Of a stretch of 64,000 nucleotides of DNA, positions 15,014 through 23,909 are shown piece by piece (the stretch's first letter is position 1; each line of letters begins with the position of its first letter). The stretch lies in assembly GCF_014109725.1 (NCBI RefSeq), contig NZ_CP058554.1:434001-498000 (forward strand). The letters are read 5' to 3'. The notes below the pieces were generated by a model. The model was not told where the DNA came from and did not search any database. It saw only the letters and a list, made by a program, of their open reading frames with translations. Source of the DNA: Comamonas piscis. GTDB taxonomy: Bacteria > Pseudomonadota > Gammaproteobacteria > Burkholderiales > Burkholderiaceae_C. The translations under genes were made by a program, and so were the position numbers.

Positions 15014-16624
15014 TCAGCTCACCAGGTCCGCAAAGGGCGCCAGGGGGCGGAATTGCAGCCAGCCACCGACAGGCACTTGCGCGGCCAGGTCGAGGTGGTA
15101 GGAGGCAATGCAGGCGATGACCGGGTAACCGCCGGTCAAGGGGTGGTCAGCCAGGAACAGCACGGGCTGGCCGCTGGCGGGCACCTGGATGGCGCCCAGG
15201 GCGGTGCCCTCGCTGGGCAGCTCCTGGGTTTGGCTGCGCACCAGGGCCTCTTCACCGGCCAGGCGCAAGCCCACGCGGTTGGACTGGGGGGTAACCTGCC
15301 AGCGCTGCGCGGCAAACAGGGCCACGGCCTCGGGGGTGAACCAGTCGGTGCGCGGGCCCATGACGACATCGAGCACGACCGTCTCGCCGGCCTTGGGCAG
15401 TGCAGGTGGGGTGTGATCGGGGGCTTCCACCGCAGCGGCATCGCGCGCATCGCCCACGGCCAGGGTCTGGCCGGTGGTCAATGCGGCGGGGCCGATGCGG
15501 GCCAGGGTGTCGGTGCTGGTGCTGCCCAGCACCGGCTCCACCAGCCAGCCGCCGCGCACCGCCACATAGCTGCGCACGCCGCTGTCGGGCTCGCCCAGCT
15601 GGATCACATCGCCATCGTTCAAGGCAATGGCCGCATTGCGTTCGGCCTGCCAGGCAGCGCCACTGGCGCTGCGCACGGTCAAGGGGCCGGTGGCGCCAGT
15701 AACGGCCAGCACGGTGGCACCCAGGCTTTGCAATTGCAGGCCTGCGGCGACCGATTCCAGCACCGATTGGCGTGCGTCGTTGCCCACCAGGCGGTTAGCA
15801 CGGCGCATGGCGCCCTGGTCCAACGCGCCGGCGGCCGATACGCCCTGGCCCGCCTGGCCGGCACGGCCGGCATCCTGCACCAGGGTTTGCAAACCGGTGG
15901 CACGCACACACATGCCGGCACCAGTGTGCTCGGCTGCTGCGGGGGACTGGGCCTGCACGGCAGATTGCTGCTGCAGCAGCGCCTGGCCAGCCGCGGTGCT
16001 GGCATCGACAAAGCGCACCAGCATGCCCGGCTGCAGCAAGGCAGGCGGGTTGCGCAGGAGGTCCCACATGGGCACGTCGGTGCGGCCCAGCAGCTGCCAG
16101 CCGCCGGGGGTGTCATTGGGGTAGACGGCACTGAAGGTGCCGGCAATGGCGACCGAGCCCGCAGGCACCTTGGTGCGCGGCGTGCTGCGGCGCGGCACGT
16201 TCAGGCTCGGATCGCCACCGGTCAGGTAGGCAAAGCCGGGCGCAAAGCCGCAAAAGGCCACGCTGTAATCCGTACCGCTGTGGCGGCGAATCAGCTCGGG
16301 GACATCAATGCCCAGGATCTGCGCCACATCGGCCAGGTCCTCGCCGTCGTAATGCACGGCAATCTCGACACGCTGGCCGGCGCTGCGGGCCTGGCGGCCC
16401 AGGCGCAGTGCCGCCATATGGCGCTGCAGATCGGCAGCGCTGGTCTGCCAGCGGTCAAAGGAGATGAGGATGGTGCGCGCAGCGGGCACCAGCTCCTGCA
16501 CGCCAGCGGGCAGCTCGGCCTGCAGGGCGGCCAGCAGGTCCAAGGTGTGCTCCAGGTCCTGCAGCTCCACCAGCATGCTCTGGTCGCTCACCGGCAGAAA
16601 GCGCATCGTGCGTTCGTCGCTCAT
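15014..16624 (-). CDS. pxpBC: 5-oxoprolinase, fused PxpB-PxpC subunits
   Basis: A 536-residue fusion of two proteins that are separate in E. coli and Bacillus (YbgJ/KipI and YbgK/KipA). Residues 1-220 are PxpB (motif AFCGFAPGFAYLTGGDPSLNVPRR near 122-145). Residues 235-536 are PxpC, with VQDAGRAGQAGQGVSAAGALD near 250, VMGPRTDWFT and SNRVGLRL. With PxpA it forms the prokaryotic ATP-dependent 5-oxoprolinase, cleaving pyroglutamate to glutamate. The ATG overlaps the pxpA stop by 4 bp (ATGA), so the proteins are made together. The biotin carboxylase follows 137 bp downstream. Confidence 0.9.
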   Translation of the reverse strand: MSDERTMRFLPVSDQSMLVELQDLEHTLDLLAALQAELPAGVQELVPAARTILISFDRWQTSAADLQRHMAALRLGRQARSAGQRVEIAVHYDGEDLADVAQILGIDVPELIRRHSGTDYSVAFCGFAPGFAYLTGGDPSLNVPRRSTPRTKVPAGSVAIAGTFSAVYPNDTPGGWQLLGRTDVPMWDLLRNPPALLQPGMLVRFVDASTAAGQALLQQQSAVQAQSPAAAEHTGAGMCVRATGLQTLVQDAGRAGQAGQGVSAAGALDQGAMRRANRLVGNDARQSVLESVAAGLQLQSLGATVLAVTGATGPLTVRSASGAAWQAERNAAIALNDGDVIQLGEPDSGVRSYVAVRGGWLVEPVLGSTSTDTLARIGPAALTTGQTLAVGDARDAAAVEAPDHTPPALPKAGETVVLDVVMGPRTDWFTPEAVALFAAQRWQVTPQSNRVGLRLAGEEALVRSQTQELPSEGTALGAIQVPASGQPVLFLADHPLTGGYPVIACIASYHLDLAAQVPVGGWLQFRPLAPFADLVS

Positions 16625-17397
16625 GCGCCCGCCTTGTCCATGAAGGAGCGGATCTGCACGCCTGCGGCTTGCAGGTGCTCACGCACCGCCTGGGCCATGG
16701 CCACCGCACCAGGGCTGTCGCCGTGTACGCAGATGGAATCGGCTTGCACTTCAACCACCGAGCCATCATTGGCCTGCACCGTGCCTTGCTGCACCAGCTG
16801 CAGCATGCGCTGGGCAACCATCTCAGGGTCGTGCAGCACAGCGCCTGGCTCGCGGCGCGACACCAAGGTGCCTTGCGGCGTGTAGCCACGGTCGGCAAAG
16901 GCCTCGGCAATCACCGTCAGGCCCGCTTCGCGCGCCCACTGCATCAGCGGCGAGCCAGCCAGCACCACCAGCGCCAGCTGGCCGCCGACGGCCTGCATAG
17001 CCTCGATCACCGAGGCGGCCTGGCGGCGGTCCTGGGCGATGGTGTTGTACAGGGCGCCATGGGGTTTGACATAGCGCACCGTGGTGCCAGCCGCAGCGGC
17101 CAGGCCTTGCAGCGCGCCAATCTGGTAGATCACATCGCTCACCAGGTCGGCATGCGCCACATCCATGTTGCGGCGGCCAAAACCCACCAGGTCGCGGTAG
17201 GCCACATGGGCACCGACCACGACATTGTTGGCCTTGGCTTTTTTCAAGGTATCGAGAATGCCAGCCGGATCGCCTGCATGAAAACCGCAGGCCACGTTGG
17301 CACTGCTGACGATGGACAGCATAGACGCATCGTCGCCCATGCTCCATGCGCCCAGGCTCTCGCCCAGGTCGCTGTTCAAATCCATGGTGAGGGACAT
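16621..17397 (-). CDS. pxpA: 5-oxoprolinase subunit PxpA (LamB/YcsF family)
   Basis: 258 residues, standard length. Family signatures: MDLNSDLGESLGAWSMGDDASML at the N-terminus, SSANVACGFHAGDP near 31-44, VGAHVAYRDLVGFGRR near 61-76, VKPHGALYN near 110, AEAFADRGYTPQGTLVSR near 160, and CVHGDSPGA near 225. This cytosolic subunit acts with PxpB and PxpC to open the 5-oxoproline ring. It overlaps pxpBC by 4 bp and lies 22 bp after the pyroglutamyl-peptidase gene. Confidence 0.93.
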   Translation of the reverse strand: MSLTMDLNSDLGESLGAWSMGDDASMLSIVSSANVACGFHAGDPAGILDTLKKAKANNVVVGAHVAYRDLVGFGRRNMDVAHADLVSDVIYQIGALQGLAAAAGTTVRYVKPHGALYNTIAQDRRQAASVIEAMQAVGGQLALVVLAGSPLMQWAREAGLTVIAEAFADRGYTPQGTLVSRREPGAVLHDPEMVAQRMLQLVQQGTVQANDGSVVEVQADSICVHGDSPGAVAMAQAVREHLQAAGVQIRSFMDKAGA

Positions 17398-17419
17398 GGT
17401 GCTACCTTTCTTATGAATT

Positions 17420-18088
17420 TCAGTGGAGTTGGCCTGCGCTCAGCTGCAGATCCTGCTGTTCGGGATCATGCCGCAGCACGGCTGCAATCAGCGCCTCAAT
17501 ACCCTTGCACTGCGTCTCCACCGCCATGCTGGGGGCGCCAGGCAGCGCCGCTGCCATCTCGGGCAGGTAGGGCACATGCACAAAGCCGCCGCGCGTTTGC
17601 GCCCAGGCGGGCACGGTGTTCAGGCGGTGCATCAGGCCGTAGAAGACATGGTTGCAGACAAAGGTGCCGGCGGTGTTGCTCACCTCGGCGGGCACACCGG
17701 CTGCACGCATTGCAGTCACGGCCTGCTTGATGGGCAGGCGCGCAAAATAGGCCGCTGGGCCATCGGTGGCCACCGCCACATCGATGGGCTGCTGGCCGGC
17801 GTTGTCGGCGATGCGGGCATCGTCCACATTGATGGCCACGCGCTCGATCGACAAGGCCGTGCGGCCGCCGGCCAGGCCCAGCGCAATCACCAGGCTGGGC
17901 CGGTGCTGCTGCAGGGCTGCGTCCAGCGCATCCAGCGCTTTGCCAAACACACAGGGCAGCTGCACGCCAACAATGCGCGCACCGTCGATGGTCTTGCCAT
18001 CGAGCGTGCGGGCCACTTCCCACGCGGGGTTGAGGGGGGCTTTGTCAAAGGGCTCAAAGCCCAGCACCAGTACGGTTGTGTCAGTCAT
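17420..18088 (-). CDS. pcp: Pyroglutamyl-peptidase I (MEROPS C15)
   Basis: 222-residue cytosolic cysteine peptidase that removes N-terminal pyroglutamate from peptides. The catalytic triad can be placed: Glu82 in SIERVAIN, Cys145 in NTAGTFVCNHVFYG and His171 in GFVHVPYLPE, close to the family's Glu81/Cys144/His168. The N-terminal VLVLGFEPFDKAPLNPAWEV is typical. Inside this operon it would supply free 5-oxoproline to PxpABC from imported pyroglutamyl peptides. Confidence 0.93.
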   Translation of the reverse strand: MTDTTVLVLGFEPFDKAPLNPAWEVARTLDGKTIDGARIVGVQLPCVFGKALDALDAALQQHRPSLVIALGLAGGRTALSIERVAINVDDARIADNAGQQPIDVAVATDGPAAYFARLPIKQAVTAMRAAGVPAEVSNTAGTFVCNHVFYGLMHRLNTVPAWAQTRGGFVHVPYLPEMAAALPGAPSMAVETQCKGIEALIAAVLRHDPEQQDLQLSAGQLH

Positions 18089-18112
18089 GCAGAAGTCCTG
18101 TGGTTGCGGCGA

Positions 18113-19069
18113 TCAGTGGTTCATCAAAAAGTACAGCAAAAACACATTGCAGACCAGGATGCCCAGCGCCGTAGGCACCTGCGCCTTGATGACGGCATTG
18201 CGGTCCGGTAGCTCCAGCAGTGCCGCCGGCACGATGTTGAAGTTCGCGGCCATCGGCGTCAGCAAGGTGCCGCAGTAGCCAGAGAGCATGCCAATCGCCG
18301 CCATGATGGCCGGGTCAGCGTTGTAGATGTTGATCAGCACGGGTACGCCCACGCCGCCGGTCATCACCGGGAAGGCCGCAAAACCATTGCCCATGATGAC
18401 GGTGAACAGCGCCATGCCGACCACGTACACCAGCACCGCGACAAAGCGCAGATCCATGTTGATGTAGGTGGTGGTCACATGGGCCACCGCCTTGCCAACG
18501 CCAGCGTCCGAGAACACCAGGCCGAGCATGCCCAGCATCTGCGGCAGCACCATGGCCCAGCCCATGGCATCGACCAGGCGGCGCGATTCGCGCAGCGATT
18601 GCACCGGCGATTCGCGGGTCATCTTGCAGGCCATGGCCGCACCGATGATGCAGCCCAGTGCCAGGCTCACCAGGGTGGCGTTCTTGGGGTCGATTAGGAA
18701 GTTGCCGCCAATCTTGAAGTCTTTGAGCAGCACGCTGCCAATCACGGTGACCACAGGGATCGCCAGCGCCGGCACAAACAGCTTGTTCTTCAGGCGCAGA
18801 GCGCTTTCCTTGTTCTCGGCATCGCTGCGCACTTGCGGCTTGCCGCCGCCTACGCCCTTGACCAGCACGATCAGCGCCAGCACGATCACGCCAGCACCCA
18901 CCACTTCAGGCGGCATCTTGTCGCCCAGCAGGAACATGACCGCATACAGACCCCAGAACAGGCCAGTAGTCCAGCGCTTGGGGTTGCTGGCATCAAGCAG
19001 ATTGAAGACGGCCACAGCCGCCATGACCAGGCCAGCCAGCCAATAGACTTGGGTGATGCTGAAAATCAT
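18113..19069 (-). CDS. DUF979 family subunit of the 5-oxoproline transporter
   Basis: 318-residue polytopic inner-membrane protein with about nine hydrophobic segments. Characteristic stretches are MIFSITQVYWLAGLVMAAVAVFNLLDASNPKRW at the start and VIMGNGFAAFPVMTGGVGVPVLI in the second half. The family always travels with DUF969 and with pcp/pxp genes, and is regarded as one half of a pyroglutamate permease. A GGAGGTGCAGC leader lies ahead of the ATG, which overlaps the upstream DUF969 stop by 4 bp. Confidence 0.88.
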   Translation of the reverse strand: MIFSITQVYWLAGLVMAAVAVFNLLDASNPKRWTTGLFWGLYAVMFLLGDKMPPEVVGAGVIVLALIVLVKGVGGGKPQVRSDAENKESALRLKNKLFVPALAIPVVTVIGSVLLKDFKIGGNFLIDPKNATLVSLALGCIIGAAMACKMTRESPVQSLRESRRLVDAMGWAMVLPQMLGMLGLVFSDAGVGKAVAHVTTTYINMDLRFVAVLVYVVGMALFTVIMGNGFAAFPVMTGGVGVPVLINIYNADPAIMAAIGMLSGYCGTLLTPMAANFNIVPAALLELPDRNAVIKAQVPTALGILVCNVFLLYFLMNH

Positions 19070-19800
19070 GCTGCACCTCCTTCGCGGGTAGTGGAAGCGG
19101 CAGATGGCGCGTTAGCCATTTCCTTGGCGATGTACTGGTCCAGGCGATGCAGGCGGTAGGAATGGATCAGGAACGCGCAGATGGCGGTCGGGATACCCCA
19201 TACGGCCACATGGATCGGCTCCACATCGACACCGGCTTCATGCAGGAAGGTGGTCATCAGCACAATCGCGCCGAAGGCCACAAAAATATCTTCGCCGAAG
19301 AACAGGCCGACGTTGTCGGTCGCGGCGCTGAAAGCACGCAGGCGGTAGCGCAGCGCTTCGGGCAGCTTGCCGTAGCGGGTCTCGGTCGCGCCTTCAGCCA
19401 TAGGGGCCAGCAGCGGACGCACCATTTGTGGATGGCCACCCAGGCTGGTCAGGCCGATGGCGGCGGTCAGTTGGCGCGCGCCCAGGTAGACGATCAGCAG
19501 ACGGCCCGTGGTGGCCGACTTGATGTGGCCGATCCAGTTTTGCGCATGTTGGCGCAGGCCATGGCGCTCGAGCAGACCGATCACGGCCAGCGGCAGTACC
19601 AGGATGAGCGGCAGGTTGCGGGTTTTGACAAAACCCGTGCCCAGCTCGGCCAGCACTTTCTGGACCGGGAAACCCGCCAGCGCAGCGGTGACGAGCGCCG
19701 TCACCACCACTACCACAAAGGGATTGAAGCGCAGGATGAATCCCACGACGATGACGGCCACCCCGAGGAGGGGCCAGAGGTTGATGATTGAGTTGTCCAT
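19066..19800 (-). CDS. DUF969 family subunit of the 5-oxoproline transporter
   Basis: 244 residues, first gene of the pyroglutamate operon. It is a membrane protein: WPLLGVAVIVVGFILRFNPFVVVVVTALVTAALAG at the N-terminus, then NLPLILVLPLAVIGLLERHGL and FSAATDNVGLFFGEDIFVAFGAIVLM. It is translationally coupled to DUF979. Pairing of DUF969 and DUF979 with 5-oxoprolinase genes supports uptake of 5-oxoproline or pyroglutamyl peptides. Direction and substrate have not been shown for this protein. Confidence 0.88.
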   Translation of the reverse strand: MDNSIINLWPLLGVAVIVVGFILRFNPFVVVVVTALVTAALAGFPVQKVLAELGTGFVKTRNLPLILVLPLAVIGLLERHGLRQHAQNWIGHIKSATTGRLLIVYLGARQLTAAIGLTSLGGHPQMVRPLLAPMAEGATETRYGKLPEALRYRLRAFSAATDNVGLFFGEDIFVAFGAIVLMTTFLHEAGVDVEPIHVAVWGIPTAICAFLIHSYRLHRLDQYIAKEMANAPSAASTTREGGAA

Positions 19801-20120
19801 GACAATACAAGGTTTGTTATAGGCACGGCGCCCGTCCCAAAGGCTGGGTCACCGCATAGTTTTTGTTCAACAACCTATCAATTTCAATGATGGTCAAATT
19901 GAGTTTGTTGAACAATACAAAAGTTTAGCCAAACAAAACAGCCTTTCTCATCGGGAAAACCCGTACACATCTGCTTTCAAATAGTGATGTAGGCGAAAAC
20001 CTCGTCTTTATGGCGACGAAAATCGCCATACTGACCGATTCAGAGGCTGAGGCCATCCGCTGGGCTGGGCTAGAGGCCACCGCTATCATGTGTATCAATC
20101 TCTGACTACCTGCGATCGCC
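19801..20120. promoter_or_regulatory. Divergent control region between the pyroglutamate operon and its GntR regulator
   Basis: 320 bp, AT-richer than the genes. TTGTTCAACAA (19863-19873) and TTGTTGAACAA (19905-19915) are exact reverse complements, each itself a near-palindrome, with centres 42 bp apart (four helical turns). ACAATACAA occurs at 19802-19810 and again at 19912-19920. The TTGT...ACAA half-sites fit a GntR/FadR-family operator. Two sites four turns apart suggest looping or cooperative binding between divergent promoters. I could not fix -35 and -10 boxes with confidence. Confidence 0.6.
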
Positions 20121-20795
20121 ATGAATGTTGCACTGCCTACTCTCTCGCTCAATGATCGCGTGGCCGAGCAGATTCGCGAGCGCATCGTGCGCGGCGAATT
20201 CCAGCCCGGATCGCGCCTGTCCGAGGTGGCGCTGAGCGAGAGCCTGGAGATCTCGCGCAACACCTTGCGCGAGGTGTTCCGACTGCTGACCAAGGAAGGC
20301 CTGCTGCGCCACTTGCCTAACCGGGGCGTGTTTGTCGCCATCCCCTCGATGGCCTCCATCATGGATATCTACCGCGTGCGCCGCATGATCGAGTGCCAGG
20401 CGCTGCAGCAGGCGATTCCCCAGCACCCGGCGCGCAAAGAGATGCGCGAAGCCGTCGCCGCCCAGAAGCAGCTGCGCGCAGCCGGCCGCTGGGTCGAAGT
20501 GGGCACCGGCAATATGCGTTTTCACAAGGGCGTTGTGGCGCTGGCCGACAGCGAGCGGCTCAACACCCTGTTCTCGCACCTGCTGGTGGAGCTGCGCCTG
20601 GCATTTGGCATGCTGGGCGATGCCGAGTTCATGCATGCGCCCTACATCGACCTGAATGCCCAGATCCTGGAGCGCTTTGAGGCCGGGGACATGGAGCAGG
20701 CCGCCAAGCTGATGCATGACTACCTGACCCATTCCGAGCGCGTGCTGCTGAGCGTCTATGCCCGCCGCATGAGCGATGCGGGCATGGTGCTCTGA
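20121..20795 (+). CDS. GntR family (FadR/FCD subgroup) transcriptional regulator
   Basis: 224 residues. The N-terminal winged helix carries IRERIVRGEFQPGSRLSEVALSESLEISRNTLREVFRLL (residues 18-56), the standard GntR signature. The C-terminal half is an all-helical FCD ligand domain with the metal-type residues spread over NMRFHKGVVALA and HDYLTHSERVLL. FCD proteins usually sense organic acids. It is divergent from the pyroglutamate operon, and the paired palindromes between them make it the likely repressor, with pyroglutamate or glutamate as effector. This role is inference from position. Confidence 0.88.
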   Translation: MNVALPTLSLNDRVAEQIRERIVRGEFQPGSRLSEVALSESLEISRNTLREVFRLLTKEGLLRHLPNRGVFVAIPSMASIMDIYRVRRMIECQALQQAIPQHPARKEMREAVAAQKQLRAAGRWVEVGTGNMRFHKGVVALADSERLNTLFSHLLVELRLAFGMLGDAEFMHAPYIDLNAQILERFEAGDMEQAAKLMHDYLTHSERVLLSVYARRMSDAGMVL

Positions 20796-21060
20796 TTTCT
20801 GACTTGCCTAACCAAGCTTTTGGCGCATCTGCCGACTGCCGTTGAAGTCCTTGCGGCCAAGCCTGCCAAGTCGTCGCATTGCCAGCGCGTTGCAGCAATG
20901 GCGTCTGATCGATAGCATCTACAGCCTTGGCGCCACACCCATCCCCATGCATCGCCAAGCCTTCATCAGCCACCATGCCCGAGAGCAAACAAGGTTTGCC
21001 AGCCTGGTTGAGGATGTGGGCCTGAGCGTGGATGAATGGCAGCAAACAGGAGCCCCTGCA

Positions 21061-22512
21061 ATGATTGAACAAAAAATGCTGATAGGTGGCCGGGCTTGCG
21101 ATGCGAGCAATGCGGCGACGGTGGAGCGCAAGAATCCGCTCGATGGCACGGCAGCATCCCGCGCCCCTGCCGCCACGGTGGCCGATGCGGTGCGGGCCTG
21201 CGAGGCGGCAGCAGCGGCTTTCCCGGCCTGGGCACAGCTGGGGCCCGGTGCGCGACGCGCGCTGCTGATGAAGGCCTCTGACACCCTGCACGCCAAGGGC
21301 GATGCCATCGCTGCAGCCATGGCATCCGAGACGGGGGCCTCCGGCCAATGGGCGGGCTTCAACGTCCACCTGGCCAGCAATATGCTGCTGGAGGCAGCGT
21401 CCCTGACCACGCAGATCAGCGGCGAAGTCATCCCCTCCGATGTGCCGGGCAGCCTGGCCATGGCGGTGCGCCAGCCCGCTGGGGTGGTGCTGGGTATCGC
21501 GCCGTGGAATGCGCCGGTGATCCTGGCCGTGCGCGCCATCTCCACCGCACTGGCCTGCGGCAACACCGTCATCCTCAAAGGCTCGGAGTGGTGTCCGGCC
21601 ACGCACGGTCTGGTCATGGAGGCACTGCAGGATGCCGGCTTGCCGCCCGGTGTGCTGAACTTTGTGACCAATGCGCCAGAGGACGCGGCCAGCATCGTCG
21701 AAGCCATCGTTGCCCACCCGGCGGTGCGCCGCGTCAGCTTCACCGGCTCCACGCGTGTGGGCCGCCTCATTGCGCAAACCTGCGCCCGCCACCTCAAGCC
21801 CGCGCTGCTGGAGCTGGGTGGCAAGGCACCCTTCATCGTGCTGGACGATGCCGACCTGGAGGCAGCGGCCCGCGCCGCCAGCTTCAGTTCCTTTGCCAAC
21901 TCGGGGCAAATCTGCATGTCGACGGAACGCTTGGTGGTCGACCAGCGCGTGGCCGACGCCTTTGTCGCCAAGCTGGCGGCAAGGGCTGCTGCGCTGCCAT
22001 TGGGCGATCCCCGCCAGGGGCCAGTGGTGCTGGGATCAGTGGTGGGCATGGCTACCGTCGAGCGCTGCAACGCCTTGATCGACGATGCCCTGGCACACGG
22101 CGCCAGCATCGTCTGCGGCGGCAAGGCGGACAGCACGCTGATGCCTGCCACCTTGCTGGACGGCGTGACGCCTGCGATGCGCATCTACCACGAAGAGAGT
22201 TTTGGTCCCGTCAAAGGCATCGTGCGCGTGAACGGCGAAGACGAAGCCATTGCCTGCGCCAACGACAACGCGTTCGGCCTGTCATCTGCGGTGTTCACCC
22301 GCGACACCGCACGCGGCTGGCGCGTGGCAGCCCGCATCGAGGCCGGTATCTGCCACATCAACGGCCCCACCGTGCACGACGAGGCACAAATGCCGTTTGG
22401 CGGCGTCAAGGATTCAGGCTATGGCCATTTTGGCGGGCGCCAGGGTATCGATGCCTTCACCGACACCCGCTGGATCACCATGCAAACCACCGAGCGCCAG
22501 TACCCGTTCTAA
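21061..22512 (+). CDS. Aromatic aldehyde (vanillin/salicylaldehyde-type) dehydrogenase
   Basis: NAD(P)-dependent aldehyde dehydrogenase, 483 residues. The catalytic Glu251 is in LELGGKAPF and the nucleophile Cys285 in SGQICMSTERL. The NAD-binding VSFTGSTRVG lies near 230, and EESFGPVKGI comes late. The IAPWNAPVILAVRAISTALACGNTVILK and INGPTVHDEAQMPFGGVKDSGYG patterns place it with vanillin, benzaldehyde and salicylaldehyde dehydrogenases. The ATG follows AGGAG; the frame is open 219 bp further upstream but without ribosome site. The preceding 265 bp (20796-21060) hold no gene I can support. It lies downstream of the GntR gene in the same direction but too far to assume an operon. Confidence 0.85.
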   Translation: MIEQKMLIGGRACDASNAATVERKNPLDGTAASRAPAATVADAVRACEAAAAAFPAWAQLGPGARRALLMKASDTLHAKGDAIAAAMASETGASGQWAGFNVHLASNMLLEAASLTTQISGEVIPSDVPGSLAMAVRQPAGVVLGIAPWNAPVILAVRAISTALACGNTVILKGSEWCPATHGLVMEALQDAGLPPGVLNFVTNAPEDAASIVEAIVAHPAVRRVSFTGSTRVGRLIAQTCARHLKPALLELGGKAPFIVLDDADLEAAARAASFSSFANSGQICMSTERLVVDQRVADAFVAKLAARAAALPLGDPRQGPVVLGSVVGMATVERCNALIDDALAHGASIVCGGKADSTLMPATLLDGVTPAMRIYHEESFGPVKGIVRVNGEDEAIACANDNAFGLSSAVFTRDTARGWRVAARIEAGICHINGPTVHDEAQMPFGGVKDSGYGHFGGRQGIDAFTDTRWITMQTTERQYPF

Positions 22513-22545
22513 AGGGCCAGAACGGGCCGATACCGGCAATACGCC

Positions 22546-23610
22546 TCAGGCCGCAGCAGGGTAGAACAGCTTGCGCGCCGTGGCGCTTTGCACGGCCTGC
22601 GCAATTGCGCCAATATGGTCCGGCGTGGTGCCGCAGCAGCCACCCACGATGTTGACCAGGCCTTCGGCCGCGAACTCATGCACCAGGCGGCTGGTGATCT
22701 CGGGCGTCTCGTCAAAGCCGGTATCGCTCATGGGATTGGGCAGGCCGGCATTGGGGTAGCAGCTGATGAAGGTATCAGGCGCGGCCTTGGCCAACTCTTG
22801 CACATAAGGGCGCATCAAGGTTGCACCCAGCGCGCAGTTCAGCCCGATCGACAGCGGGTTGGCATGGCGCACGCTGTGCCAGAAAGCCGTCACCGTCTGG
22901 CCCGACAGGATGCGGCCCGAGGCATCGGTAACAGTGCCGCTGATCATGATCGGCAGCACCTGGCCCGATTGCTCGAAGGCCTCATCCACCGCAAACAGCG
23001 CCGCCTTGGCGTTCAGCGTGTCAAAAATCGTCTCGACCAAGATCACATCGGAGCCGCCTTCAATGAGCGCCAAGGTCTGCTCCAGGTAAGCCTGGCGCAG
23101 CGCCTCAAAGGTCACATTGCGCGCGCCGGGGTCATTCACATCGGGGCTGATGGACGCGGTCTTGGGCGTGGGGCCCAAGGCGCCGGCCACATAGCGCTTG
23201 TGGCCCGGCGTGCTGTACTTGTCGCAGGCTGCGCGCGCCAGCTGGGCGCTCTTGAGGTTCATCTCATAAGCCAGCTCGGCCATGTGGTAATCCTCTTGGG
23301 CAATCGTGGTCGCACCAAAGGTATTGGTCTCGATCAGATCAGCGCCAGCGGCCAGGTATTTCTCGTGGATGTCGCCAATCACATCGGGGCGGGTCAGCGA
23401 CAGCAGCTCGTTGTTGCCCTTCACATCGTAGGCAAAGTCCTTGAAGCGCTCACCGACGCTGCCCGGGCCGCTATAGCCTTCGCCCCGGTACTGGGCCTCG
23501 CCCAGCTTGAAGCGTTGGATCATGGTGCCCATGGCGCCGTCGAGGATGACGAGGCGCTTGGCCAGGGTGGCGGGCAGTTCTTGGGCTCGGGTGTAGCGGG
23601 GCAGTGACAT
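22546..23610 (-). CDS. metH: Homocysteine S-methyltransferase module of methionine synthase (MetH1)
   Basis: 354 residues corresponding to the first domain of cobalamin-dependent MetH: RLVILDGAMGTMIQRF near 20, ETNTFGATTIAQEDY near 95, and the zinc-binding cysteines in IGLNCALG and NIVGGCCGTTPDHI. It binds homocysteine and would accept methyl from the separately encoded folate/cobalamin part. Burkholderiales commonly split metH into two genes. Here the second half is not next to it: the gene downstream is a convergent aldehyde dehydrogenase. The start is ATG at MSLPRYTRAQ; an ATG three codons earlier is equally possible, and neither has a clear ribosome site. Confidence 0.88.
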   Translation of the reverse strand: MSLPRYTRAQELPATLAKRLVILDGAMGTMIQRFKLGEAQYRGEGYSGPGSVGERFKDFAYDVKGNNELLSLTRPDVIGDIHEKYLAAGADLIETNTFGATTIAQEDYHMAELAYEMNLKSAQLARAACDKYSTPGHKRYVAGALGPTPKTASISPDVNDPGARNVTFEALRQAYLEQTLALIEGGSDVILVETIFDTLNAKAALFAVDEAFEQSGQVLPIMISGTVTDASGRILSGQTVTAFWHSVRHANPLSIGLNCALGATLMRPYVQELAKAAPDTFISCYPNAGLPNPMSDTGFDETPEITSRLVHEFAAEGLVNIVGGCCGTTPDHIGAIAQAVQSATARKLFYPAAA

Positions 23611-23909
23611 GGCGGCCATTGTAGGGCGGCCGCCCCCCACGTGGCGGCCAGGCGTTATTTGCCATACCGGCGCTGGTTGTATGGCGTCGCAGGGGGTGCA
23701 AGCCCGCTGCGCTGCCGCACAGCCCGTTACGCACAGCAAACCCTGGCCGGCCTTGCCGCGCCCCAAAACGCGCACAATAGCGCTTTGCGCCCGCCCGGGC
23801 GGCCCCGCCTTGGCCTACCCGCCTACGCAGGCCCGCCAGGCCGGTTGACGACACCCCCGCTTGCGCGGCCCCACCCGGGGGCCGGCACAGCTGCCTTCTC
23901 TAGCAATTT

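Noticed and set aside
14855..16885. Very long open frame antisense to pxpBC and pxpA
   Set aside because: Composition artefact of the complementary strand; no ribosome site, no domains, and it runs through several well-supported genes.
23611..23909. SAH or SAM riboswitch upstream of metH1
   Set aside because: The region is GC-rich, but I could not find the conserved core of either class. A covariance search would decide.
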